Origin: Gelidibacter sp035515035
Lineage (GTDB): Bacteria; Bacteroidota; Bacteroidia; Flavobacteriales; Flavobacteriaceae
DNA length: 22,973 nt
Direction: 5' to 3'
Assembly (NCBI RefSeq): GCF_035515035.1
Contig: NZ_DATJCA010000049.1
Coordinates: 1-22,973 of the forward strand
In this document: piece after piece, positions 7,450 through 15,341 of the stretch
How positions within the stretch are numbered: the first letter of the stretch is position 1
Layout of the letters: each line of letters starts with the position of its first letter
The notes under the pieces: generated by a model
Seen by the model: the letters and a program-made list of their open reading frames with translations, nothing else
Databases searched by the model: none
Told to the model about the DNA's origin: nothing
Made by a program: the position numbers and the translations under genes

Positions 7450-10400
7450 TTAATTTTCCTTCTCCCCAGCTTTCTTCTTCATTTTTACATATTCTGGAAG
7501 CGGATTTTCTTCTCTTGTGCCTACATTTTTAGTTTCAACGGCCTTGTTGTCTTTTCTGTTTTTTCCTGAAAAGATGATTCTTAACAGTTCCCTGAAGGTA
7601 TCGAATTCTACATTATAAGATAATCCAACGCCTTGGGTATAGCCAATTTCTTCACCAAAATTCCGAATATTATTTTCTCTGTTAAAAAATTTGGCAGATA
7701 AAGTCCCGTCTTCATTCAGCAAGAGTTCTATTTCAGCATCGCCAGCAATAACCGTTTCATTGACACCACCAATGGGCACCCCAACCTTTCCGTTAAACAG
7801 TACACGATCGCTAATTTTAGTGCTTAAGGTCAGTCCCAAACGATCATCTGACCTGTAATCAGGTGTCTGCTCTCCCGCTTGAAAATTAAGGCCTAATTTC
7901 AGCTTATCATCATCACTTGAAAGCAAGTCGTTAAACAAACTGTTTACACGATCGGCAATGGTTCCATACGCTTGTTGGCCTAGACTGATTTCACTCGCAA
8001 AAGAACCTGTCGCCAAGAGAAAAAGTGCTTGGTTTTCTCTGCTTTCCTTGGTTTCCAGTCGGTATTCCAATTCTGATCTTACGGTGGAGCTCGCATTTGG
8101 AAATGCCAAGTTAAAATCTGGAGTGGGCTGTTCTAACTGTCCTGACAGGTTGATTTCTACATTTACCGGTATACTTCGGTTAATTGGATTATCCAACAAC
8201 ACCGATGGATTGGCCTCTGTTTTGTAAATGGCCTTTAAATTAATTTGCGCCTTTAAGGCATCACCTTCCCAAATAATACTGCCTCCAGGTTCAACGACCA
8301 AATTCTTTTGAATCAAACCACCATAAGAGAAGTTATAAATGCCCTTGAACACTGAAAAATCACCCCACATTTTGAACTTTCCATTGGTATTGATTTCAAA
8401 CAACAAGTTACCCTCTCCACTGCCCTGAATGGTGCTCCCGGAGCTTCTGTCAATAACAATCTCAATATCTGCATTCTGGTTGACGTTCAAGTCAAACTTT
8501 AGCTCCAAACCTTTCACCTGGGTCTCCGTTATGATTTCTCCTTTTAAACGGGCGGCTTTTTCTTCTGGACTTAAAAAGTGGATATACGAATTGTCTCCAA
8601 AACTTTCCACATCATTAAGAGGAATCTTAAAAACTGTACCTTGTGAAGTACTGCCGTCCACCTCAATCACCAACTGATCTGTTGGTCCATAAATGCTTGC
8701 CGTACCGTTCATAAATGCCGTTCCATAATAGAGCGCATCTTCAGCATCTTCAGTGTTTAAAACCAATAATCTGTTGGTATCAATATCCAAACCTAATTTC
8801 CAATCGGAAAAATTATGATGAGACATAAATCCGTTCAATGTTGCTTTTGAAAAGAATTCGGAATCTGTAAGGACCACGTCATTAAAAACAAATCTTTGGT
8901 CTTTTAAAGTGACTTCTGAATCAAAGTCGAACGCATAATCTACATTCAAATACGGTATGGCCAAACCTGCATTATCCAAAATCAGTGTGCCTTCAATTTG
9001 CGGTTTTTTCAATTCTCCAGAAACCGAAACTTCCCCTGATGCCAATCCTCGAATATTATTGATGACATCCGCACCAAAAACATTGAGCGGTTCCAAATCA
9101 AATTCATCAAATGAGATGTCCAGATCAATATTGGAATTGGTTGCGCTAACGTCAATATTTCCCTTGACGTCCAATGATTTCAAATTGTCATTCCTTAAAA
9201 GTAAATCCACAGTATAATTGGTGAGCGATTGGTTCCCCACAATATCCGCCTTTAGATCACCCAGCATATACTCATTAAACGTGAAATTTTCAATGCTCAA
9301 GTTTGAATCTGGGACATACACGCCGTTTTGTTGGAGGATATCCAGTTTACCGTTTAAAATGCCACCAAAACTAAGACTATCTAAAGTGGGCGTCACTTTA
9401 TTGAGATCCACGTCAATAAAACTGAGCTTGATATCTTTATAAGTAGAATCCCGTAACATACCTGAAAGTTGAATTTCTTCATCTTTATGACTGAAAACGA
9501 GATCAGAAATGTTGAACTCACTGAAATCTCTATCAAAAGCTACTTTATTAAGCTGGTCTTTTTCTGCATTTATAACCCAATCATTCTCCTTAAGGGTGAT
9601 ATTAGACCTCTTAAAACCAACCACAGATTTATTGTCTTCATCAATCGTGTAAAACAAGCTTAAATCGTAATGGTCGTTATTTTGTTTTCCTCCATTAAAT
9701 TCAGATTTGATAAACAGTGTGTCCCTTACCGTAACGTTGATGAGATTGAATTTTGAGACGTTGTAAAACTTGGTGTTGATGGAATCTATCTCTATAAAGG
9801 TGTTAAAAAGAGGATTTCCGTTATCTATTGTGACCTGAATATCATTGGCAAAATAGTCGAGCAATTTTATTTTAGGTGAATTGAAGGACAAATTAAATCC
9901 GCGTTGATCACTCTCAATACGTCCCTTTACAAATGTGTTTTTACCAAGCTCTAAATCATGGTAAAACACTTCGACGATTTTATTATAGATAGTAAAGTTA
10001 AAGTCAAGATATTGATCGGTTTGAACTTTATGTGGAACATAATTGGTATAAATACTTCCTATGGAGTTTTTTACCAGGTTACCAATGTCCTTAAACTTAA
10101 AGATACCACTCACCTGTCCCTCAATAATATCTGGAGAATTGATTTCAACAAGGCGTTCATTATCAATGAATCTTGAAGTGATTTCAAAATCATCAAAATA
10201 GTAGGTGTCGTTTTGATTGGTATAGGTTGTATTATTGAAATTAAGTTTACCGTAGGCGTCATCAATATTTGAGCCATCCATATCCATCATAATATCACCA
10301 GTAAAAATGGAGATACTGTCTTTTCTAACAAAGTTGAGCGCTCTTAAATTGGCGTATTCAACTTGCGCAATAAAATCGAAAGAGCTGACTTCTTTTGACA

Positions 10401-11871
10401 AATCTGCCAACCCGTTGAATTTAAATTTCAAATTTTCATCCTGAGAAACTAAATCGCCATTGAATATTTTATTCCCCAATTGTCCAGAAATATCGATATT
10501 TCTATAGTTGTAATTATTATAATTAAGACTAAAAACATGCCCTTTAATATTGGTCTTTAAATTCTCTAACGTAAAACCCTTTCCGTCTACTTCCATGTCA
10601 AAGGTGGTTTCTTTTATATTTGGATCGTTCAAAATCTCTCCAAGATCAAAATCTTCAATAACCACATTACCTTTATAACTAGCGTTGTCAATATCATTAA
10701 ATCGCAATAAATTGAGATTGGATTCAATATGTCCAAGTGCTGTATTGATCTTTAAATCGGCAACAATGTCAGTGGATGTAATTTTAGTTTTTCCGTAAAT
10801 TGTAAAACCACCCAACTTTGAAAAAATGCTCGGGATGGAAGCGCCCAAGACATTTGGCATGAGTGATTTTAAATCGTAATAGTTGGATGAAAGATTGCTA
10901 AAATCGCCATCCATTTCAAAAGTATTACTCTCACTATTGAATAAGTTCTTAAAGTTGATATCGCCATAAACCTTCGTTTGACTGCTGGTATTGAGTCTCA
11001 GGTTCATCATGGTCAGGTCATTAAGTGTCCCACTCAAATTCACGCTGAATCTTGCATGATCCTCAACCCCAAATTCATTATAAAAGGTATTCAATTCATT
11101 GAGCATGACATCAGAATCCTTAAACGTGGCGACAACTTCAACTTTATTGGTAAAATCCTGTAAATCTTCACGCTTGTACTTAAATGTCAAATCGCCATTT
11201 AGAAAGGAATTGGGTGTGGTTATGGAAAGATCCGCAAAGGTCATATGATCTAAAGTGTATTCAAAATCGGTAACCATATTTTTCACCATCAATCCCCTGC
11301 TGTCTTTAAAAGTGAGGGTATTAATACGTGCACTCACATCGCTGGCATTGATCAAAAAATTGGTAGCATTAAGGTTCAGATTGTTAAACTCAAGAATTGT
11401 AGCATTTTCCTTGTTGTCATTGATCATTCTAACGGTACTTCCATAAATGGACACATCGCTAGAAGAAAGTAAAAAGTTACTCTTATCAGGTCTCGGATTG
11501 TCCTCCTCAAACCGCGCCACAAATACATCCAAATTAGTCTGTTCTTCACCTAAATAAGTTCTGATATTAAACGTTAAACCTCTAACATCAATATCACCAA
11601 AGGTTAATTTATTATTATAAAGATTTCTGTAACTGCGAATTGAAGTATTCAGGGTTTCAATCCCTATTAAAGTATCTTGTTTATAATCTTCAATATAAAT
11701 ACCTTTAACTTCCACATCGCCATTAAATCGAAGCCCCACTTTGTTGATATAAATATGTGTACCATAATCATCATTGATGCGTTTGGTCACTTTTTTGCCC
11801 AAAAAAGTTTGAACAGGTGGAATAGAGAGAACCAGCACCAAAATGATGAATAGCAATACAATTATTGCCAC
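7450..11871 (-). CDS. tamB: Translocation and assembly module protein TamB (DUF490)
   Basis: 1473 residues. A single N-terminal transmembrane anchor (AIIVLLFIILVLVLSI) is followed by AsmA-like and long repetitive beta-strand stretches (repeated GDI.., F..L.., ..GKTKIT patterns) and a C-terminal DUF490/TamB domain from roughly residue 1080 (for example GSGEGNLLFEINTNG, then GGSIIWEGDALKAQINL). TamB spans the periplasm as a hydrophobic groove and takes part in outer-membrane protein assembly and, in current models, phospholipid transfer between membranes. A TamA partner is not in the window. The annotated start is GTG at 11871. In the same frame upstream, back to a TAA, lie basic codons (reading KRIKKLLKIASKI) that look like the usual cytosolic tail of the family, but they contain no ATG, GTG or TTG, so the true start may be non-standard. 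Divergent from tsaD. A 134-base gap separates it from pfkA. Confidence 0.93.
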   Translation of the reverse strand: MAIIVLLFIILVLVLSIPPVQTFLGKKVTKRINDDYGTHIYINKVGLRFNGDVEVKGIYIEDYKQDTLIGIETLNTSIRSYRNLYNNKLTFGDIDVRGLTFNIRTYLGEEQTNLDVFVARFEEDNPRPDKSNFLLSSSDVSIYGSTVRMINDNKENATILEFNNLNLNATNFLINASDVSARINTLTFKDSRGLMVKNMVTDFEYTLDHMTFADLSITTPNSFLNGDLTFKYKREDLQDFTNKVEVVATFKDSDVMLNELNTFYNEFGVEDHARFSVNLSGTLNDLTMMNLRLNTSSQTKVYGDINFKNLFNSESNTFEMDGDFSNLSSNYYDLKSLMPNVLGASIPSIFSKLGGFTIYGKTKITSTDIVADLKINTALGHIESNLNLLRFNDIDNASYKGNVVIEDFDLGEILNDPNIKETTFDMEVDGKGFTLENLKTNIKGHVFSLNYNNYNYRNIDISGQLGNKIFNGDLVSQDENLKFKFNGLADLSKEVSSFDFIAQVEYANLRALNFVRKDSISIFTGDIMMDMDGSNIDDAYGKLNFNNTTYTNQNDTYYFDDFEITSRFIDNERLVEINSPDIIEGQVSGIFKFKDIGNLVKNSIGSIYTNYVPHKVQTDQYLDFNFTIYNKIVEVFYHDLELGKNTFVKGRIESDQRGFNLSFNSPKIKLLDYFANDIQVTIDNGNPLFNTFIEIDSINTKFYNVSKFNLINVTVRDTLFIKSEFNGGKQNNDHYDLSLFYTIDEDNKSVVGFKRSNITLKENDWVINAEKDQLNKVAFDRDFSEFNISDLVFSHKDEEIQLSGMLRDSTYKDIKLSFIDVDLNKVTPTLDSLSFGGILNGKLDILQQNGVYVPDSNLSIENFTFNEYMLGDLKADIVGNQSLTNYTVDLLLRNDNLKSLDVKGNIDVSATNSNIDLDISFDEFDLEPLNVFGADVINNIRGLASGEVSVSGELKKPQIEGTLILDNAGLAIPYLNVDYAFDFDSEVTLKDQRFVFNDVVLTDSEFFSKATLNGFMSHHNFSDWKLGLDIDTNRLLVLNTEDAEDALYYGTAFMNGTASIYGPTDQLVIEVDGSTSQGTVFKIPLNDVESFGDNSYIHFLSPEEKAARLKGEIITETQVKGLELKFDLNVNQNADIEIVIDRSSGSTIQGSGEGNLLFEINTNGKFKMWGDFSVFKGIYNFSYGGLIQKNLVVEPGGSIIWEGDALKAQINLKAIYKTEANPSVLLDNPINRSIPVNVEINLSGQLEQPTPDFNLAFPNASSTVRSELEYRLETKESRENQALFLLATGSFASEISLGQQAYGTIADRVNSLFNDLLSSDDDKLKLGLNFQAGEQTPDYRSDDRLGLTLSTKISDRVLFNGKVGVPIGGVNETVIAGDAEIELLLNEDGTLSAKFFNRENNIRNFGEEIGYTQGVGLSYNVEFDTFRELLRIIFSGKNRKDNKAVETKNVGTREENPLPEYVKMKKKAGEKEN

Positions 11872-11898
11872 AATTTTGGATGCTATTTTTAAAAGTTT

Positions 11899-11927
11899 TT
11901 TGATGCGTTTTAAAAGTTATAACTTTG
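11899..11927 (+). promoter_or_regulatory. Bacteroidota-type promoter for tsaD
   Basis: TTTG at 11899-11902 and TAACTTTG (TAnnTTTG) at 11920-11927 are separated by 17 bases, matching the phylum's -33/-7 consensus and spacing. Transcription would start near 11934, leaving a leader of about 30 bases before the tsaD ATG. This is the best-formed promoter I see in the window. Confidence 0.65.
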
Positions 11928-11931
11928 AAGT

Positions 11932-11939
11932 CAAAATTA
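11932..11939 (-). promoter_or_regulatory. Possible -7 element for tamB
   Basis: On the minus strand TAATTTTG (11939-11932) matches TAnnTTTG exactly and would start transcription near 11925, about 55 bases before the tamB GTG. No -33 TTTG is found at the proper distance. It lies back to back with the tsaD -7 box, only 4 bases away. Confidence 0.35.
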
Positions 11940-11965
11940 ACAATTATTGTGCCTAATTCTTACTA

Positions 11966-12988
11966 ATGGCAACACAAAATATTTATATTCTTGCAATTGA
12001 GTCTTCATGTGATGATACTGCAGCCTCTGTAATGTATAACGGTAAAATCCTGAGTAATGTTGTAGCGGGTCAAAGCATCCATGAAGCTTATGGTGGCGTC
12101 GTGCCTGAATTGGCTTCACGAGCGCATCAACAAAACATTGTTCCGGTGGTTCAACAGGCTCTAAAACGCGCTAATGTTGACAAAAACCAACTGCATGCTA
12201 TTGCGTTCACTCGTGGCCCCGGATTAATGGGGTCTTTATTGGTGGGCACGTCGTTCGCTAAATCGATGGCTTATGGCCTTGACATTCCATTGATTGATGT
12301 CAATCACATGCAAGCCCACATTTTGGCACATTTTATTGATGAAGATGGATTTAACAAACCTCCTTTTCCATTTTTAGCGATGACCATTTCTGGTGGACAT
12401 ACGCAAATAGTAAAAGTCAACTCTCATTTTGACATGGAAGTTATAGGAGAAACCATTGACGATGCTGTTGGTGAAGCGTTTGATAAAAGTGGAAAAATTT
12501 TGGGATTGGGATATCCGGCCGGTCCTGAAATTGACAAACGCGCAAAACTGGGCAATCCAAAGGCGTATAAATTCACCAAACCTAAAGTGGAAGGTTTGAA
12601 TTTCAGTTTTTCAGGATTAAAAACGGCCATTCTTTATTTTATTCAAAAAGAAACCAAAGCAAATCCAAATTTTATTGAGGAGAACTTGAACGATATTTGC
12701 GCCTCGATTCAATATACAATCATCGGAATTTTGATTGATAAATTGAAGCTCGCCTCAAAGCAAACGGGAATCAATCATATTGCTATTGGCGGAGGCGTTT
12801 CAGCAAATACCGGCATTAGACAAGCATTGAAAGATGGTGAGGCCAAATTTGGATGGACCACGTATGTGCCCAAATTTGAATTCACTACAGATAATGCTGC
12901 AATGATTGCCATAGTTGGATATTTGAAATTTCTTGAAGGCGATTTTGCTCAACAAGATATCACGGCATCCTCTCGACTCAAAATTTAA
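11966..12988 (+). CDS. tsaD: tRNA N6-adenosine threonylcarbamoyltransferase TsaD
   Basis: 340 residues, full length for the Kae1/YgjD/Gcp family. With TsaB and TsaE it transfers the threonylcarbamoyl group from TC-AMP to A37 of ANN-decoding tRNAs, a near-universal modification. Motifs: N-terminal AIESSCDD (10-17), metal-binding His114 and His118 in VNHMQAHILAH, SGGHTQIV (142-149), GEAFDK, the glycine motif IGGGVSANTG and the terminal metal ligand Asp309 in TTDNAAMIA. It starts with ATG at 11966 behind a good promoter, and rsmE follows after 21 bases, so the two are very likely co-transcribed. Older annotations call this family an O-sialoglycoprotein endopeptidase, which is a misnomer. Confidence 0.98.
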   Translation: MATQNIYILAIESSCDDTAASVMYNGKILSNVVAGQSIHEAYGGVVPELASRAHQQNIVPVVQQALKRANVDKNQLHAIAFTRGPGLMGSLLVGTSFAKSMAYGLDIPLIDVNHMQAHILAHFIDEDGFNKPPFPFLAMTISGGHTQIVKVNSHFDMEVIGETIDDAVGEAFDKSGKILGLGYPAGPEIDKRAKLGNPKAYKFTKPKVEGLNFSFSGLKTAILYFIQKETKANPNFIEENLNDICASIQYTIIGILIDKLKLASKQTGINHIAIGGGVSANTGIRQALKDGEAKFGWTTYVPKFEFTTDNAAMIAIVGYLKFLEGDFAQQDITASSRLKI

Positions 12989-13009
12989 TACGACTGAACC
13001 CATACTTCA

Positions 13010-13714
13010 ATGCAATTATTTTATAATCCTGATATTGACGAGAGCACTTCGCAAATTTCATTTTCAAAAGATGAAAGCAAACATATTGTAAAGGTGCTTC
13101 GTAAAAATAGTGGAGATGAACTCCAGATTACCAATGGGAAAGGTTGGTTATTTGTTGCTGAAATCACCAATGCCGATATTAAAAACTGTGTGGCGTCCAT
13201 AATTTCCAAAGCGTTTGAACCGGCTCGTAACTACAAGGTCCATTTGGCGGTAGCACCAACAAAAATGAACGATCGCTACGAATGGTTTTTAGAAAAAGCC
13301 ACTGAAATTGGCGTGGACACCATCACTCCATTTATTTGCGATCACAGCGAGCGCAAAGTTGTTAAAATGGATAGATTTGAGAAAATCCTTCAAGCGGCCA
13401 TGAAACAATCCTTACATTATTATATGCCCGTATTAGAAGAAACCGTTTTATTTAAAGACTTTATAACGCATCCATTCAACGGACAGAAGTTTATTGCACA
13501 TTGTGAAGAAACAGAACGTACTTCTTTAAAAAACGCTTTGCAACCTGAAACTGATGTACTTATTTTGATTGGTCCTGAAGGTGATTTTAGTTCTAATGAA
13601 ATCAAGGCCGCAGTGGCCTCAGGATTCACACCTGTTACTCTCGGTAACACTCGTTTACGGACAGAAACTGCCGCTATTGTAGCCTGTCATAGCATTGCTT
13701 TTGTAAATGAATGA
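13010..13714 (+). CDS. rsmE: 16S rRNA (uracil(1498)-N(3))-methyltransferase RsmE
   Basis: 234 residues with the RsmE layout: an N-terminal PUA-like domain (about 1-70) and a C-terminal SPOUT methyltransferase domain with a trefoil knot. Diagnostic segments are EKATEIGVDTITPF (95-108), the AdoMet-site LIGPEGDFSSNEI (186-198) and the knot motif LGNTRLRTETAAI (211-223). The enzyme methylates U1498 in helix 44 of 16S rRNA in the assembled 30S subunit, using S-adenosylmethionine. It follows tsaD closely, so it probably depends on the tsaD promoter. Confidence 0.96.
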   Translation: MQLFYNPDIDESTSQISFSKDESKHIVKVLRKNSGDELQITNGKGWLFVAEITNADIKNCVASIISKAFEPARNYKVHLAVAPTKMNDRYEWFLEKATEIGVDTITPFICDHSERKVVKMDRFEKILQAAMKQSLHYYMPVLEETVLFKDFITHPFNGQKFIAHCEETERTSLKNALQPETDVLILIGPEGDFSSNEIKAAVASGFTPVTLGNTRLRTETAAIVACHSIAFVNE

Positions 13715-13846
13715 AAACTTGACTTAATAGATGTAAACTAGTGTAGTTATGGGTGTTAAATAAAATAAATCAACATTTGCAATCGGTATGTATAAGTTTC
13801 AATTCATGTCATATTTTTAAACCGTTTTTATTTCTATTTTTGGAGG

Positions 13847-14515
13847 ATGAGATTTAGTGTGACCATATCAAAGCATCTTTTCGCCATTTTATTTTTTGCA
13901 ATAAGTACAACTTCATTTTTGCAAGCACAGGAAATTGCCGTATTAAAGTATAAAGGTGGTGGCGATTGGTATGCCAACCCTACCTCCTTGCCTAACTTGA
14001 TTTCTTATTGCAATCTTAATATCAATACTAAAATCAATCCCAAGCCCGAAACGGTGGAACCTGATAGTCCCGATATTTTCCAGTTTCCTTTTATTCATAT
14101 GACCGGACACGGGAATGTGTTTTTCAGTGAGAATGATATTGAAAATTTAAGAAACTACCTTTTTTCTGGTGGATTTTTGCATATTGATGACAATTACGGG
14201 ATGCAGCCTTACTTGGTAAAGGAACTCAAAAAATTATTTCCGAATAAGGATTTGGTCGAATTACCAAAAACACATCCCATTTTTAGTTCGGCATTTAAAT
14301 TTCCTGAGGGATTGCCTAAAATTCATGAACATGATGGCCAACGACCACAGGCATTTGGCATTTTTGAGAATGATAGATTAGTCCTTTTATTTACTTATGA
14401 AAGTGATTTAGGAAACGGCTGGGAAGATGAAGAAGTGCATAACGACCCATTTGAAGTCAGAGAAAAAGCGTTAAAAATGGGTGCTAATATAATTAAGTAT
14501 GTCTTTGAAAACTAA
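13847..14515 (+). CDS. Exported DUF4159 domain protein
   Basis: 222 residues. The signal peptide is clear (hydrophobic FAILFFAISTTSFL, cleavage probably after QAQ near residue 28), so the mature protein is periplasmic or surface-bound. The body matches DUF4159, a family resembling class I glutamine amidotransferase folds: YKGGGDWYANPTSLPNL (about 37-53), HMTGHG (near 85-90), SGGFLHIDDNYG (about 107-118) and GWEDEEVHNDPFEVREKALKMG toward the end. No catalytic Cys of a true amidotransferase is apparent, and function is unknown. In other Bacteroidota the family often appears with MoxR/VWA-type gene sets, but none is here. The start is slightly ambiguous: GGAGG abuts the ATG at 13847 with no spacer, while GTG at 13859 would leave 12 bases. 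A 132-base gap separates it from rsmE. Confidence 0.85.
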   Translation: MRFSVTISKHLFAILFFAISTTSFLQAQEIAVLKYKGGGDWYANPTSLPNLISYCNLNINTKINPKPETVEPDSPDIFQFPFIHMTGHGNVFFSENDIENLRNYLFSGGFLHIDDNYGMQPYLVKELKKLFPNKDLVELPKTHPIFSSAFKFPEGLPKIHEHDGQRPQAFGIFENDRLVLLFTYESDLGNGWEDEEVHNDPFEVREKALKMGANIIKYVFEN

Positions 14516-14745
14516 GCGGGTTTTGGGCTTTTTGATGTTGTTAGACACGGAAGTCACTAAATATCACTAATTTTTGGATGAATTGATTAATTTCACTATT
14601 GCCAATGAAGTCAGGACGTGCAGTTACCTTTTATTTATTGCCATGTTGCCAAGCCTTAATTCCTATTATACAGCTGTCCTCGTAAGTTAACTCATAACAA
14701 AACATATTCGCCAACTCCAAATCAACAATCGTAAATACCATTCCT
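14516..14745. other. 230-base intergenic interval without a recognised gene
   Basis: This is the longest unexplained gap in the window. I see no complete promoter, no strong hairpin and no RNA gene. The only open frame is 24 codons on the minus strand (14631-14705), with no recognisable product. A tandem-like TCACTAA...TCACTAA (around 14555-14573) is too short to call a repeat. Confidence 0.5.
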
Positions 14746-15252
14746 ATGCAGCTCACCCATTACAATTCTAAATTTACTCCTCACACCTTTCCCATCACCT
14801 TGGTTTGTGAAAACGTCACCAATGCGGCAAATATTGGTAGTTTATTTAGAACTGCAGATGCTTTTGGAATTGAAAAATTGATTTTTTGCGGTACTCCGAT
14901 CCCTTTTGGAAGGAAGATGGGGCAAACTTCAAGAGCGACAGAAAAATATGTCAATTTTGCATGGGATGAAAACCCCGAAGAAGTTCTCAAGAATTTTAAA
15001 ACACTAGGATATCAAATTATCGCATTAGAAATTACCGATTCCAGCACACCTCTTATCACTATGGATTTGAATACCCAACAACCGATAATTTTATTAATTG
15101 GTGATGAAAATTTTGGGATTTCTGAAGAACTATTAGAACTGTCAAATCATACCGTTCACATAGATATGTTTGGACAAAATAGCAGTATGAATGTTGTACA
15201 AGCGACTAATATTGCACTTTATGAAATTACAAAACAATTAAGAGAGAAATAA
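14746..15252 (+). CDS. SpoU/TrmH-family RNA 2'-O-methyltransferase (short form)
   Basis: 168 residues, about the length of the SPOUT core alone, with no N-terminal substrate-recognition extension. The three SpoU motifs are all visible. Motif 1 is NVTNAANIGSLFRTADAFG (23-41) with the catalytic Arg35, motif 2 is ILLIGDENFGISEE (115-128), and motif 3 is DMFGQNSSMNVVQATNIALYE (140-160). These enzymes transfer a methyl group from AdoMet to a ribose 2'-OH in tRNA or rRNA. Minimal SpoU proteins include TrmL (wobble position 34) and TrmH (G18), and the sequence alone does not decide between these or an rRNA target. Motif 3 has SSMN where SSLN is more usual, a conservative change. Follows DUF4159 and precedes an AI-2E-family gene on the same strand. 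Confidence 0.9.
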   Translation: MQLTHYNSKFTPHTFPITLVCENVTNAANIGSLFRTADAFGIEKLIFCGTPIPFGRKMGQTSRATEKYVNFAWDENPEEVLKNFKTLGYQIIALEITDSSTPLITMDLNTQQPIILLIGDENFGISEELLELSNHTVHIDMFGQNSSMNVVQATNIALYEITKQLREK

Positions 15253-15254
15253 TT

Positions 15255-15268
15255 TCATAAATTTATGA
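15255..15268. repeat. 14-bp perfect palindrome
   Basis: TCATAAATTTATGA reads the same on both strands. It starts 2 bases after the TrmH-like stop and lies about 75 bases ahead of the AI-2E gene, upstream of that gene's putative -7 box. It could be an operator, or chance in AT-rich DNA. It is too AT-rich and lacks a T-run, so it is unlikely to terminate transcription. Confidence 0.3.
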
Positions 15269-15318
15269 GCCATGATAACTAAATTTTAATTACGTTAATT
15301 TATCTAGCAACCGCGTCC

Positions 15319-15326
15319 TAATTTTG
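15319..15326 (+). promoter_or_regulatory. Possible -7 element for the AI-2E family gene
   Basis: TAATTTTG is an exact TAnnTTTG match ending 15 bases before the ATG at 15342, which would give a very short leader. No TTTG is seen at the proper upstream distance, so only half the promoter is supported. Confidence 0.35.
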
Positions 15327-15341
15327 ATTTATATTTAAAAA

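Noticed and set aside
13736..13748. Small inverted repeat AACTA-GTG-TAGTT after rsmE.
   Set aside because: Only five AT-rich pairs and no T-tract, so too weak for a terminator.
13835..13842. TATTTTTG matching TAnnTTTG just before the DUF4159 start.
   Set aside because: It would place the transcription start inside the coding sequence and has no -33 partner; probably chance in T-rich DNA.
14516..14540. Possible terminator after DUF4159 (AAGC ... GCTTTTTG).
   Set aside because: A four-base stem is too short, and the loop contains no supporting pairing.
14631..14705. A 24-codon minus-strand frame in the longest intergenic gap.
   Set aside because: Too short, no recognisable product, no promoter or ribosome-site support, and it reads like chance.
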